Shown here: piece by piece, positions 44,401 to 56,900 of the stretch | Layout: each line of letters starts with the position of its first letter | Numbering within the stretch: the first letter of the stretch is position 1 | Source: Rotaria macrura | Taxonomy: Eukaryota; Rotifera; Eurotatoria; Philodinida; Philodinidae | Assembly: GCA_900239685.1 (NCBI GenBank) | Contig: OENT01000004.1 | Location: forward strand, 248,001-312,000 | Length of the DNA stretch: 64,000 nucleotides | Direction: 5' to 3' | Position numbers and translations under genes: made by a program | Notes under the pieces: model-generated | Seen by the model: only the letters and a program-made list of their open reading frames with translations | Databases searched by the model: none | What the model was told of the DNA's origin: nothing

Positions 44401-47400
44401 TAACACGAGCTGTTGTTGTTGCTGTTAATGATTCGTTTGATGGTAATATATGATCATCATTTATACTAATATTATTGACATCACGACAATCGATTTCTTC
44501 TGGTGTATGTGGTGTTGTCGTTGCTGTTGTTGAACAATCCATCTTTACATCGTTATCATATGCTTGTTCGTGATGATTTGATGTTGGTGAAATAAAAACA
44601 TCATCCTATGAATATAGAAAAAAGAATCTATTCTAGTATTAGTTTTACAGAATGAACCAAAACAAACGAAAAACACCAAATTTATTCCAATGGTAAGCGA
44701 ATCTCCTTGGCGATTTAATAGACTAGCAATAGAATCACTAAAATTAAGATCTCTGATTTAAGCTCATATTAAACCGACAATAACATGTTAAGGTAATCGT
44801 TAAAAATGAATTCTAGATTAGTTTTTTCTCATGGATACCTCATGTTGAGTTATAAATTTTGTACTGAAATTAGTCTTTGAGTTTTGTTAATCCATAGATT
44901 GAATATTACTGAGGTGACTGTGAATGTTTCAATAAAAATTATAATCTTTCATCGTTGAAATATCATATATATATATTATTTTGATTCTACTTTAAGCTCA
45001 TGAAATGAGTATGATTTCAGATGATTCTCTCCTAAGATGGTATTTCAAAAAAGGAAATCGATTCGGCATTTACTGATTGTTGATCTTGTGTTATTGTTGT
45101 TGTACATATGGGTAAAGCATTGAACGGTCTTTTCGTAAGAACCGTTTTCGCTGTTGGTGAGTGACCACGTTTACGAGGGATTGCATTTGGTAATAGATTT
45201 TGTGTACGCATTGCTGCTACTGTTGTTGCTATTGATTCTATTGGTTCTTGTTGATCATCATTGGTATAGGATATATCACGTGATGAACCACAAAAACGTT
45301 CGCGTGATGTTTTATTAACTTTTAATCGTTGTCGTGCGGTTGTTGGTGTCAATGGTACATTGAGATGATCACGAAATATATTCGTATCTGAACCATATTG
45401 ATTTTGTGAATTTCTTAATAAACGTGATGTTGTCGGCGTTTGAAGTAATCGATTTTCATATGTACGTTGATGTTGTTGTTGTTTCAATAATAAATCATTT
45501 CGACGTTGTTGTTCAACATTTTGCATATGTGCAAGACGAATTTTGTCGATAAATTGTCCAAGTGTCGAAAAGCATGTTTCAACCGATAAATCCCATAAAC
45601 AGAAATAATTTGATAAGTCTTTTTCAAATTTTTTTATTCTATTTTCATCGTCGAATAATTTCGTAAATATACTTTGCATGTCAACAAGTGTTGCTTTTAT
45701 ATGTTCAGGTAATATTATTAATTGTTGTTGTAATTCTCTTAATGTTGTATTTAATTGTTTATATCGTGTATATAATAAACGTATATCAATATAAATTGGT
45801 ATATATTTAATGGCTGATAAATCTTTCAATTTCAATAATATTTGATTATCAAATATATTCAACAATGTTGAATATTGTTCTTCTAATAGATGACAGAGAA
45901 CATGAGCTATGGTTATATTTTGTTTCGGTGTACGTGTCGATAGTACAGATAGAAGAGATTCGAAATGAAGACCAGGTATACTTTTACCTGTTATACTATT
46001 GTAAAGTAAACAAAGTAAATGAAGAATACCTGGTAATTGTTCATTATTTAGTATAACTTGAACACTTTCAAGCAGATCATTTACATGTTTATTCATACGT
46101 TCAAGTTGTGTTGGTGCTTCTTCAAGAAATTTTAGATAAATTAATTTGAATTCATATGCTGGTACGCGAACAAGTTTAACGAAAAATTGTTCTATCAATA
46201 CCAAACCATGTGTCGAACCTTTATGTGCTAGCACACGTGCTTTGTCTTCTGGTCGTTTATCGAATTGCTTATTCAATGCAGTAACAGCATCGAGCCTAGA
46301 GTGATAAAATAGAATATCTACGTGTGTGTTTTAAATTCAATTGGTGAACATGAAAGAAAATTTTATAGATATGTTCTACAACTTTTGGTTGTACATATTA
46401 GGCAAGAAGATTTTTGTAGGTTTTATCGAGGTATTCGGATGGCATTAGTGTAATATTAAGTGGTTGATAAGATCGGAGTCATTGCTATAGGACTGACTAT
46501 TGAGCATGGAAAGAGTGCAAGCTGATCTAGTTCAGACTCTTTGGAAAGACGTGAACAAACTTTAGGTGTTTCATCTACCGGGTGATGCAGAATAAATCGT
46601 AGTCTTATTATTTGAAATAATTTTTCGCTGACCTATATTTGATTGAGTTGATCTTGTTACCAAAAGATTGACCGTTTAATTCTCTACACGACTACATTGG
46701 CGGGTTTTTCTTCTACGCGACAAAAGGTTTTTGAAAAAGATGAGGTATTCATAGAGCCCGGAAGATTCTTAACATGCAAAGCTGTTTTCTAACTTCGCAC
46801 AACCGTAGAATAAACCTATGAACGTAATCGGGCAAGTTTTTACATACAATCAAAGGTGATCTATCTCTAGATGAGTAGTAAATTCAATCTGTTTCTACCT
46901 ACATTGTGACAGGATGATCAACGATTTTGTTGTAGGTGAGGGGAAGACTGCTAAAATTTGACTTCGTTTTTCTTTCATTTCAGTAGAATAAAAGAATATG
47001 TTCAAATTTTGTGCTTTTCGCGCAGTTAAATATTAATTTCACTTCAAAATTTTAAAAAAATTGGCGAAAAACTTCCCAATGGTCATATAGCCCTAGTGGA
47101 AAACACACGACTTTTTCCAAAATCAAGAGGAAACAAAAACTCCCATACGGGAACAGATTTCAATGAAAAACAACATTGAATATAGCTACAGCATAGCACC
47201 TTTCACAAGCTATAAAAAAGTGCATCGAGTGGTTGAATCGCTTACACCTTTATTAAAGAAAACCCAAAATAATGAAAAAACATTTCATATTCTAAGGATT
47301 TTCAGGACTTTACGACTACCTCATGTTTTTTAAATATTTTTTTTCCAGTAAAAGAAACACCCGCCAATGTACTCGTATAGAGAATTAAACGTTGAATCTT

Positions 47401-49623
47401 TTCGTAGCAGGATCAACTCAATCAGATGCAGGACAGCGGAGATATGTTAAAAATACTAAGATGGCAATTTATTCTGTGCGCCACCCGCTACTACTATCAT
47501 TCATTACACAAGGATATTGTTCATTCCATGTTTTCTACACCAAAAACAGAGCAATCGGACTAATGATAGTTCGACATCTATGTTTCTTTCCATTGTTATG
47601 AGAAGTTTCAAAAACAATTTGTGGAAAGACGAACATTTGGAATAAATATCTTATACTTTCATCTAGAAATCTAGTCTAGAAAAAGTTGCCCGCTGCTATG
47701 TATGTTTTCGTTATATTCTTTCTCGGTTTTTCTAAGCTCGTAAAGTCCGTTTAATTTCTCTTATTCTACAATATACACTATAAAAATATTTAGCTTAAGA
47801 AAAAGCACCACTATCTTATTCCGTGTACGCAGAAAAATTCATTTAGACAAAGTAATTTCAACAATCACTATTGATATTCGTTGAATAACTAACTGCAATC
47901 AAAAACAAATCTAAATTATTCGAAAATGAATTCTAATTTTGTCATCTGATAAAAACTATTGTTTAACGTCGAGTATATTATCCGAAGCGTAAATTTTTGT
48001 TGATGAATACGTATTTTTACATCGGTCTTATTTTGTTCAGTATAATTTTAAGATTTTACAACACTTTCACTGGACAGTCAATGAATTCTATCAAAGCATG
48101 TTAAAAAAGAAGAAAAACTCTAGTTGAAATTTCAAAGTCGAGTGATACCTTAGCAATGCTTCTATTTTCTTTTCATAAAATATGACTCTATTATCATAAC
48201 AAACTTTTTTATCATAAAAAGAATTCTTTTACCAATTGGTAATCATCAAGATACTTGAGAAACCGTACACGCCTCTTTTCTTTTTCATGAATCAATACAT
48301 GCAAACCATCAGAGATGCTGTTCAATCAAATATATTGTTTGTATTGGCAAGCAATATTGATTTCAAGAGTTTAAAGTACATATATGTTCGAGTAAAATGA
48401 CAATTATTTTCTCAGCAAAGAGCCTATTGAAAGGTTATGTTTGACAAGGAAAGTTGCCCGAAAAATTCTAGCACTTCAATGTGGATAGGTTTCGAATAGA
48501 ACTAAACACGTTATATAATATATGGTATCAACTTAACGTAAATCTAAGATTAAGATCGAAAATCCTTCTTATGGTGGTAGGTCATAGCTTATATCAAATG
48601 GTTATTATATAAGTCTTAAAGATCGAACAAATCTAATAAAACATCACTTCTTCTATATAAAACAAGTATTTCAAAGAGCAAGTTCTTTTTTTTTCTATTG
48701 TCTTTTCATGATTATCACATATTAATCCTCAAATAAAATTAGAACATCTGTTCAAGGATCTTTTTCTCTTCTAAATTGAAAGATGACAACAAATTGATTG
48801 CCCTTTTCTTGAAAGAAAAAAAGAAAGAAAATGAAACGAAATTTTCGCAAAGATTAAATATACACTACGATGTGATAAACAAATGAAAATATTGCATGTA
48901 GTCTAATAAGTAACTGTTTAACAGTAATTATCATTACTCTAGCTTACCATTCAGATTTCATATGTGCTTCATCAATAGCACGAATAACATGATCAATACT
49001 AGCATCATCATCATGATCTTTTTTAACCAATTGAAGTAAATGACGCATAGGTACATCATAAAGCATTTTAGATGTAGCATCAAGTAAAACAAATGAAAGT
49101 GGGCCATCGTCATTCGTACCGCCTAGTCCTGCTCCTCCTCCAATATAGGTTGTTGTGAGACTTGATCTTCGATAATGACCTGCGCTGGTGGATTTCGATT
49201 CACCATAATGTTGATCAAATACAGTTTGTTTTATACGAAGATTTGGTAAGACACGTCGCGTCCATATATTATTGCCAACCATGAGCATCGTTGGAACGGA
49301 ACGTGCCTGTATATCAGTGATATTTGCTCGATTAACAACAAGATTAACTTCTTGATGGGGAAGTAGAATTTTACATGAATTAGTTGTATTGCTGTTAAAT
49401 ACAGGTGGTGCAGGCGGCGGAGGAGGAGGAGGCGGTAATCCAACGAAACCATCAGAAGGCGACTGGCTTGATGTCATATCTATGTGAATAAAGAAAAAAG
49501 AAAAATACCCATTTAGAAAAAAAACAGATGAGATTTGTCATAAAAGAGCAATTAACCATTTTTAAAAACATCGTCAGCTGGTGAACCATATTGAATTGTC
49601 GTCGTCGTCGGAGTGGTCAACAT
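41454..49623 (-). CDS. FHDC1-like formin: FH1, FH2 and long Ser/Thr-rich tail, about 1219 aa
   Basis: Five exons (49557-49623, 48948-49479, 45074-46295, 44126-44605, 41454-42812) phase exactly to 1220 codons. The start (MLTTPTTTTIQYGS) is followed by an FH1 proline run (LPPPPPPPPAPPVF) within 45 residues. FH2 follows: NIWTRRVLPNLRIKQTVFD, MLYDVPMRHLLQLVKKD, EQFFVKLVRVPAYEFKL, QLPGILHLLCLLYNSITGK and LSVETCFSTLGQFIDKIRLA. The canonical GNxMN-type motif reads LLYNSITGK instead. About 600 residues of basic Ser/Thr-rich tail complete it (SSVFQRLTSSKRL end). Lack of an N-terminal GTPase-binding/DID region, an early FH1 and a long basic tail resemble FHDC1 (INF1), a formin linked to microtubules and Golgi; that link is inference. 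Reading through the donor at 45073 would give a shorter isoform stopping at 45032 (FFEIPS). Confidence 0.85.
42813..44125 (-). other. 1.3-kb intron of the long FH2 gene
   Basis: AT-rich, with a (TA)n tract at about 43065-43086. No coding signal beyond short shadow ORFs. Confidence 0.65.
46296..48947 (-). other. 2.65-kb intron of the long FH2 gene
   Basis: The intron falls at the same codon and phase as the 2.2-kb intron of the convergent paralogue. It contains a decayed large palindrome at about 46500-47600; the rest is AT-rich without gene signal. Confidence 0.75.
46500..47600. mobile_element. Decayed large inverted-repeat (foldback-like) element
   Basis: Left and right halves are inverted copies around a centre near 47035. 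For example TTTAATTCTCTACACG with TACATTGGCGGGT (46676-46712) pairs with ACCCGCCAATGTACTCG and AGAGAATTAAACG (47360-47393). GATTGAGTTGATCTTG pairs with the segment at 47410-47425, and CAGAATAAAT pairs with ATTTATTCTG near 47470. Similarity fades toward both ends and the centre, so boundaries and target duplication cannot be read. No transposase ORF. Confidence 0.65.
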
Positions 49624-49686
49624 CAGACTTCGCCGTCACTCTCTCACTCAACACAAAATACGATCTTTTTATTTTCTATAAATAAC

Positions 49687-49708
49687 ATATATATATATAT
49701 ATATATAT
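49687..49708. repeat. (TA)n microsatellite
   Basis: Perfect TA units about 65 bp upstream of the long FH2 gene start. Confidence 0.95.
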
Positions 49709-50723
49709 GTATATACTTATATAGATTTACAACTGTCAGTAAGATTCATAATTTTGAAACTAGACTGTTGTAGACAGGTCAAAGAATGTAAATGAATGAT
49801 ACTTAAAATTTTTCTTTCTTTTTTTTTTCATTTTATCATCATTCAAATAAAGCACTATTTGAATAGATGATAGAGATATTAAGTGAGACTGATCAATGAA
49901 TGATTCACCGAGTATTTATACACATATATCGAAAGAATGAATATAAAAGACGAAATCAATCAAGATAAATAAGATCATTGTCTTATATACTTATGCTCGA
50001 TTAACAGAAAAACTAAACAATAGTGTAGATCGATGCAAAGATGCATATAGATAAATTTATTGACTACACATAATAATAAATAAGACCTAGATATAGAAGT
50101 CGTCGTCCACCACTCCATGAACAGAATAAAAGAACGAGAGGGAGAGAGAATGGATGAAGATACGATAAATTGAAAGTAAAAGCAATGAAGAAAAAAAAAA
50201 CAAATTCTCTCCATCCAAGTATTATTCTTCGGAATGCTATCTAAATCGAGACAGACTATAAATATATTTATATATACTCTAGAAATTCAAAAGTTAATCG
50301 AAGTGTTTATATAAAAAACAACGACTAAAATAATCTATCGAGATCTAGGCTGTTTCATACTGATTCTGTCTGTCTGTCTGCATCTGTGTGTATATGTTTG
50401 TGTGCGTTTTATACCTCTTCAGGTATGTCAGACATCGTTCTATTTTTATTCTTTTTGTCTATACGTACGATTTTTATTGTTTTTCATATCTAATGCTCAT
50501 TCATTCTCGCTTTCTCTATGCCAATACGTACCTGGCACCTCAATCGAAAATGTTACATGCAGACAGTTTGATGATCTAATGTCATCAGATGATAGACAGG
50601 CAGCCAGTCATAACATCAAATTGAACTGATAATAGAGTGCGGAGTGCATCGCATTGTGCGTCTGCCATTTTTTGTATCGATATACATTTATAACTACAAA
50701 CATCTATATGTAATTATCTGACG

Positions 50724-50747
50724 TCTCTCTCTCTCTCTCTCTCTCTC
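50724..50747. repeat. (TC)n microsatellite
   Basis: Perfect TC units, directly visible. Confidence 0.95.
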
Positions 50748-51445
50748 GCTTTCTCTACTTCGCCTTCCTTTGTTCAACTGTAGCGATGTTCGCAACAGCG
50801 ATAAACTAGATAAAAAAAGAAAGCGAAACTTCATAATGGCTCTTCAATAGAAAAAAAAAGGAAAAAGAAAGAAATAACCCGTTGTTCAAAATTGTGTAAT
50901 AGATATGTGCGTACGAATTGTGAATAACTATCAAAAAGAAAAAAGGACAGCAGTTGAGAGAGAGAGAGATGCCATTGCAACTGCTGGATACTTATCCGTG
51001 ATGTTAGTATACAAGTCTATGCTCAGCGAATAGAAGCAAGACGGCTGTATACAATCAAGAGAAGAATTACTATCAGTTCTAACTAATCTTCAAAATATTC
51101 AAGGTTTTGTTCGATTTCCCTTAGTGACAATCGATATGAATACTACAAAGAGAAAAAAGAAGAAAAAAAAAAGAACAGAGAAACGGTGAGAAAAATGAAA
51201 CGGCACGACCCTGAGTTTGCCTATGTCAACTCACACATGGCAAATTCATTAGAATGATTGAAATAGTTCTCTAAGGCTTCTGAATACTAAAGGAGAGCAA
51301 CACACAAAAAGAACATGTCGAGACACGATCAGTTCTCACTATTGTACATATATATATATTTGCAAGGAATACAACAAATTCATATATGGAGCAACTAATT
51401 TATTTACTATCGCCCAAGGTTAATTTGTTTTCTTCATTAAAAGTC

Positions 51446-51481
51446 ATATGTATGTATGTATGTATACATATATATATATAA
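51446..51481. repeat. (GTAT)n-(TA)n compound microsatellite
   Basis: Tetranucleotide ATGT/GTAT units pass into TA units. Confidence 0.93.
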
Positions 51482-51755
51482 ACATTCCTCTATTTCTTTT
51501 ACATATCAACTCAATTTAAAACTTCAAGTTGTTTTTAGCATAATAAATGCGAAAGAACAAACGAGTAGATTCATTCGATGAGGAATCAATTTCAATGGCA
51601 ATCCCTTTTCATCTTATTGATCAAAGACTTTTACTCACACACATATTTATATACACATCGTGTCTGAGGACACAATCAAAAAAAATGAACTGTCTCAATT
51701 ACCATTTCAAGTAAAATCATATAGTAAATTCGTATGATCTAACAAAGCCGTAAGA

Positions 51756-51816
51756 CACACTCGTATATATCTATATATATATATAGATATAGATAGATAG
51801 ATATATAGAGTGTGAG
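51756..51816. repeat. AT-rich inverted repeat
   Basis: ACACTC with an ATATATCTATAT tract pairs with an ATATAGATAG tract and GAGTGT on the other side, so the whole can extrude as a hairpin. Likely a by-product of TA/GATA slippage. Confidence 0.8.
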
Positions 51817-52437
51817 ATACATCTGCATGTAAATAAGTCTTCTTTTTTTTTCTCATTCTTTTTCTTTTAACTTACATCTTAAGTCTTACGCTCTGTCTAT
51901 TCGCGTTCTCGATTTCGACACTCTAATCAATGTTCGTATTGACGCAATGTATATGTTTTGCTAGCCAATACACGCAATTCTTCGTCATTTCTCTTTGCCT
52001 TTAAATGTATGGTTGTGATGGCGATGGTGACACATTGAACGTCGCCATCGATGATCATGTACAATTGATTGTTCGATGTTTAATTGTATTGCGCTGTATG
52101 ACGACCACTACCACCGCCTTGCGGTCTTCATAGTTTTTCTTTTTTATGTGTACATATATATATTTTTTTGAATAGAACACGCAAGAAGCTATATAAGTTG
52201 ATGATCGATCGTTTGTGATGGGAAGAGATGGGAAGAGGGGAGGAGAAAAGAATCGATTTTCATATTCGTCATAGATGCTTTCTTTTGACAGTAACATTCA
52301 ATCGTTTAAATATTCATTCACACACAAAACACACTTTTGATGTCCATTTTAGAATAGGTCTATGTATATACATAACAGAAAAACGAGTAAAAATGAAAAC
52401 CATCTGTGAGTGTGTTGGTGGTCACCTTCGAAGTTCA

Positions 52438-52458
52438 TATATATATATATATATATGT
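52438..52458. repeat. (TA)n microsatellite
   Basis: Perfect TA units followed by GTATATAGATA. Confidence 0.93.
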
Positions 52459-53936
52459 ATATAGATACATAAAATCAAGACAAGATAAACTTTGACGTAA
52501 TCAAAAGAATTAGAGTATATGAATATATATAAATATGTATACGCATTTAAATATGTACACATCAAACTCTATTGAAAGTACTGTTGTATACGATGAGTGC
52601 ATGAAATTCTAACTTGATGATCAAAGATGACATTTATTCTCTATAGTATGAAAGATTTATCTACTTACATATTATATTCACCTTCGAACGTCTATATGTG
52701 CAAAACTCTCACCAAGATGACTCGTTTGATAATCCATTCATAGGCTGCGTAAGATTTAGAAGAATACATACAAGTGTATATAATTGCACTGGTCCATACA
52801 AGATGCACATTTACTACTGATCAATATGAACAACATATATAAGGTGAGGGACAATTACGTCGTTTTTCTTATATAGCGAATGACCTTTCTGCGAGCCATC
52901 ACCGAAACGAAAGAAGACTATTGAACGCATCGCGCAAGAGTACTCATCTACTTACCTGTACCTTACGTGTTATGTTAAGTACGTTTTTACTCAGGACCAT
53001 TACCATCGTCATCAAAGGAAAAAGACAAGCACGTCTTTTTCTTCGTTTTCACTATATCTGTGACTACCTCCCATCAACGTTTCTTTTTCTTTTTTTTACT
53101 GAATTTTAAAAATAAGAAAGCTTACCATTTAGCTAAATACATCAATTACGATGATACTAACACATTGTAATAATCATGTGATGTAATCGAAACAGAAAAA
53201 GAAGAAGATGACCGCTAGTTGTCCTTTTTAACTTTTTTTCTTTTTTTTATCGCTTGGATGGACGCGTATATCCATCCCATGATCAATATGACCCTCAAGG
53301 TTCAATACAACCTACACATTGTTATTAGTTTTAAACGAAGAAAGAAAATGAAACAAGAATAGAATCTTACACCGTAGCTTTTTATTCAATATAACGAAAA
53401 TGACAAGTTGTTTGATCAATTTTTTCCTTCGTCTTTGATTGTCATTCCATGTATATCAAATGTTTGCGATCGATCAACAATTATGGATATTGAACTGCTA
53501 CAGCAAGGACAACCAAAGTCTCATATTTCGAATACAAGAAAAATGATGACCATGAAGTATAATTAAAACCTAGTCTCAAAATACTTTCTACAATTTCATT
53601 AAGGATCTCGTTTTTATTTGGAAGAAAAATAAAACACTGTTTGCCCCATCACGTAACTGTTTTTTGCTCTCTTTCGAAGATCACAGACAACATTGAAAAG
53701 CTTAATTTTGTTCACTCGATATTTATTCATGTCATTTGAAGACAAATAAAGAAAAAGCAACAAATCACTTATATTCATTTATGACAACGCAAACACAGAA
53801 AAAAAACGTTACAAAGACCCATGGATATATTTCGTATGTATGTAAAAGATATAAATGAAACACACGACTAGGATATTTGAACATTAAAAGGGAATGACAA
53901 AAAACAAAGAATAATTTATTTGTTCATTAGCTTTTA

Positions 53937-56900
53937 TCATATAAAAACTTGTCCCATATTTAATTCGGCACTAAATGGACCAATTATATAAACAGTTGAA
54001 AAATACAAGATAAGACCAAACGTAATCGATATAGGTAAAGCTGGTAATGCTTTACGAATAATGGCTAATAGAAGTAATGTTAAACAAAGACCCTAGAAAG
54101 AAAAAGGAAAGTTGAAAAAGCACAATACGAAAGATTATAAAACAACATATATTTAATCATTCATCTGTACGTACAATTAGTAATGAAACGTAGCATGCTA
54201 CCGTCACATTCCAATCTCCAAGTGCTGATGCTTTTGCCAATAAAATTGAATAGAATATAAAATCACCTAGGCCAAGTTTAACGCCTTCTGAATTATTTGA
54301 AAAGAAAGCAAAAGTAAATGAAGAGAATTAAAATCAATTAAATTGAATGTGCTATCTTTTAACTAGTGTGGACATTAGTTGTCATTTCATTTATGAATAC
54401 TTTGATTCGTTTTTGTGTTGATTAACTCGTTGATATCCAGTCCTTCATAGATAATTTAAGAGAATGTCAGTAATTCATAGCGTCTGACGATTAATCTCAA
54501 GCGAACGGTAGTCTTACAAGCATAAAATAAATAAACGTTTATCAGATGTGCAATAAGTAAAGGATTCTATGATAAATATCATATGGAGAAACGTAAAAAT
54601 CACGAATATTCTGAAAAGAATCAAACTTTGAATTTTTGTTCAAACTTAATTATTCTGCTTCAAGTCATTGAACCGAACTTCGTTCACATACTGACTTGTC
54701 AGTTTGAGTACGCTTTATGCTAAAATATTAGTACACTGATGATACTTTGATAAAGAAAAGCATTAAAAAGAATGAAATGCTTTTTTTTCTAGGATATAAT
54801 GTGATATTTTTTTATTCCTCTGGATGAGTCGATAAACGATGTGAGCAAATTGAAGAGTAAGATCGCACACGTACAATTTTCAATACGAATTACTAGAATA
54901 TCAATTCGATCAAGAGAGGTATCTTGAAAAATATCGGGGAATGTGAATATTTTTTACACCATATTTCAAGATCACATTGATAGAGAGCTATGGAGTCGAG
55001 ATATTTCCATGGGTTCATACCGAACTTTCTCGGATGTTCATAGTTTCTAGATGTCGCATGCACACAAAAGTGAAAAAAAATGGTAGCCTAAAACGTACTT
55101 TCATCATCGTCATCATCGATGACGGGTGAATTTGATCGTTCAACAACATATCGAGCTGGTTGAGTTCGTTCCGCAGTTTCTGGAACATCCGACCGAGGAA
55201 TGAGCTGTCGTCGTGCGTTCGTATTTCTTGTTGAACGACGTTGCTCTATTTGTTCTACACTTAAAGGCTCGTCCACATTCACTAGAACAAAACAAAAATG
55301 CTTCCATGCAAATGACAAGCACTGGAAAGTTCATAACTTACCAGCAGTAGTTGTATTAGTATTATCTGGTGCAAATTGAGGTTCACTTGGTGGATCAACA
55401 GCTGTAACCATATAAACCATGGTGGCTACAATTTAAAAAAAGTAATTAACGTACAACAGAGAAAAGTGTTCAACGAGTTTACATGAATAAATTAATGCCG
55501 GAAATATTGGTTCACCACGTTCCTGGGCTGTTTCAACTAGAATTCGTAATGGACCTTTCGGACATAGGACAGCAATAAGATCTTAAAAGAAAATTTCATA
55601 TCGAATAGATTTAAATCACAAAAGAAATTTTTCATCATAAATTACCCCATATCGATATAACACCAAGAATAAACCAACCTGTCCACTCCGGTAAAAATTT
55701 ATAAAAAACAAGTGCCAAAAGTGCAGACATAAGAATTAAGTAAGCTTGTTGAATACGTAAAGGACCTATCCAATGAATACAAAACATACCAACCACACCT
55801 ATGTTCCATATTATAAAACACATCGTTATCATATCAATCGGTCGATTCAATGATGCTGATATATTACTACAAATGATTGAAAAACAAATGCAAATATTAG
55901 TCATCTCATTATTATCTATTTAAACGATTAAAAAAATACAAACTTGAAGTATGAGTACAGAAAAGCGAATAGCAACATCAATGTTGTTAACATTAACCAA
56001 CCATGAATAATCTAAACATACGAATACAATAAAGATTTGAACAGTAATTAGAAGAAGAAAAAATAGAAGGCTGACGAAGGAATGTATTTGTACTCTATTA
56101 TGTCACTTAGTGTTCAACTCACATAGAAGTAACTAGTTTTTTCAATTAATAACTCATTGAAATCTTGCTAGGAAGTGAATATGATGCTGAAATATTAAAG
56201 AGGGATAACAAGAGAATAACTTTCATTAGAAAAAAAGGAACAAGGTGCTTTTCAAACTAAATAAAACTCAAGAATTACGGTATTCCTTCACGATTTTTCT
56301 TTGATAAACTATAGATATCAGCAGCCATTGTTCAAAAACATGTTGTTTCTATCATACAGATAATCATTTTTTGAAAAATGATAATTTAATTTTGTTAAAA
56401 ACTCTAAGTTTTCATCAAGTATTCGATAAACTGATAACATTCGTTCTTAGTCATTGTTCTAGAAGTCCTTCTGTTATAATTCATGTAACTGAGTTCAATA
56501 CAGAATAGATCAGAAAGAACAACTCATTGTTGTACATTCAAACTTCTATGCTGATCTAAACAGAATGCATCGTATTGGATATTTAAAAAACTCGATTTGA
56601 CTTCTATTTTCACCCAATAGTACGAAAAGTAAATGTGCAAGTTAAATGGACTACCGACGGGTCTAAGACATTTCTATAGCAAAAGAATGAATACTTTTAA
56701 ATACCTTATAGCATTTAAATTTATACAACAATATCAAAATAACCGTAGCTGTTATAACGAAGGCCATAAAAATAAGTGTATTTGCCAATGACAATAATAT
56801 CCGTTTAGTATTGCTCTGTTTCTCTTCTGAAAATGGTGTATAACTAAAGTAATAAAGATTATATTTGACTTTTGTTAAGTTTAACTTTTCGTTGAACTCA

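Larger units (their letters stand above)
49624..53936. other. 4.3-kb microsatellite-rich intergenic region
   Basis: Between the 5' end of the long FH2 gene and the 3' end of presenilin. It holds many simple repeats: (TA)n at 49687-49708, (TC)n at 50724-50747, GA-rich at 50956-50970, GTAT/TA at 51446-51481, an AT hairpin at 51756-51816, and (TA)n at 52438-52458. No gene supported. Confidence 0.6.
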
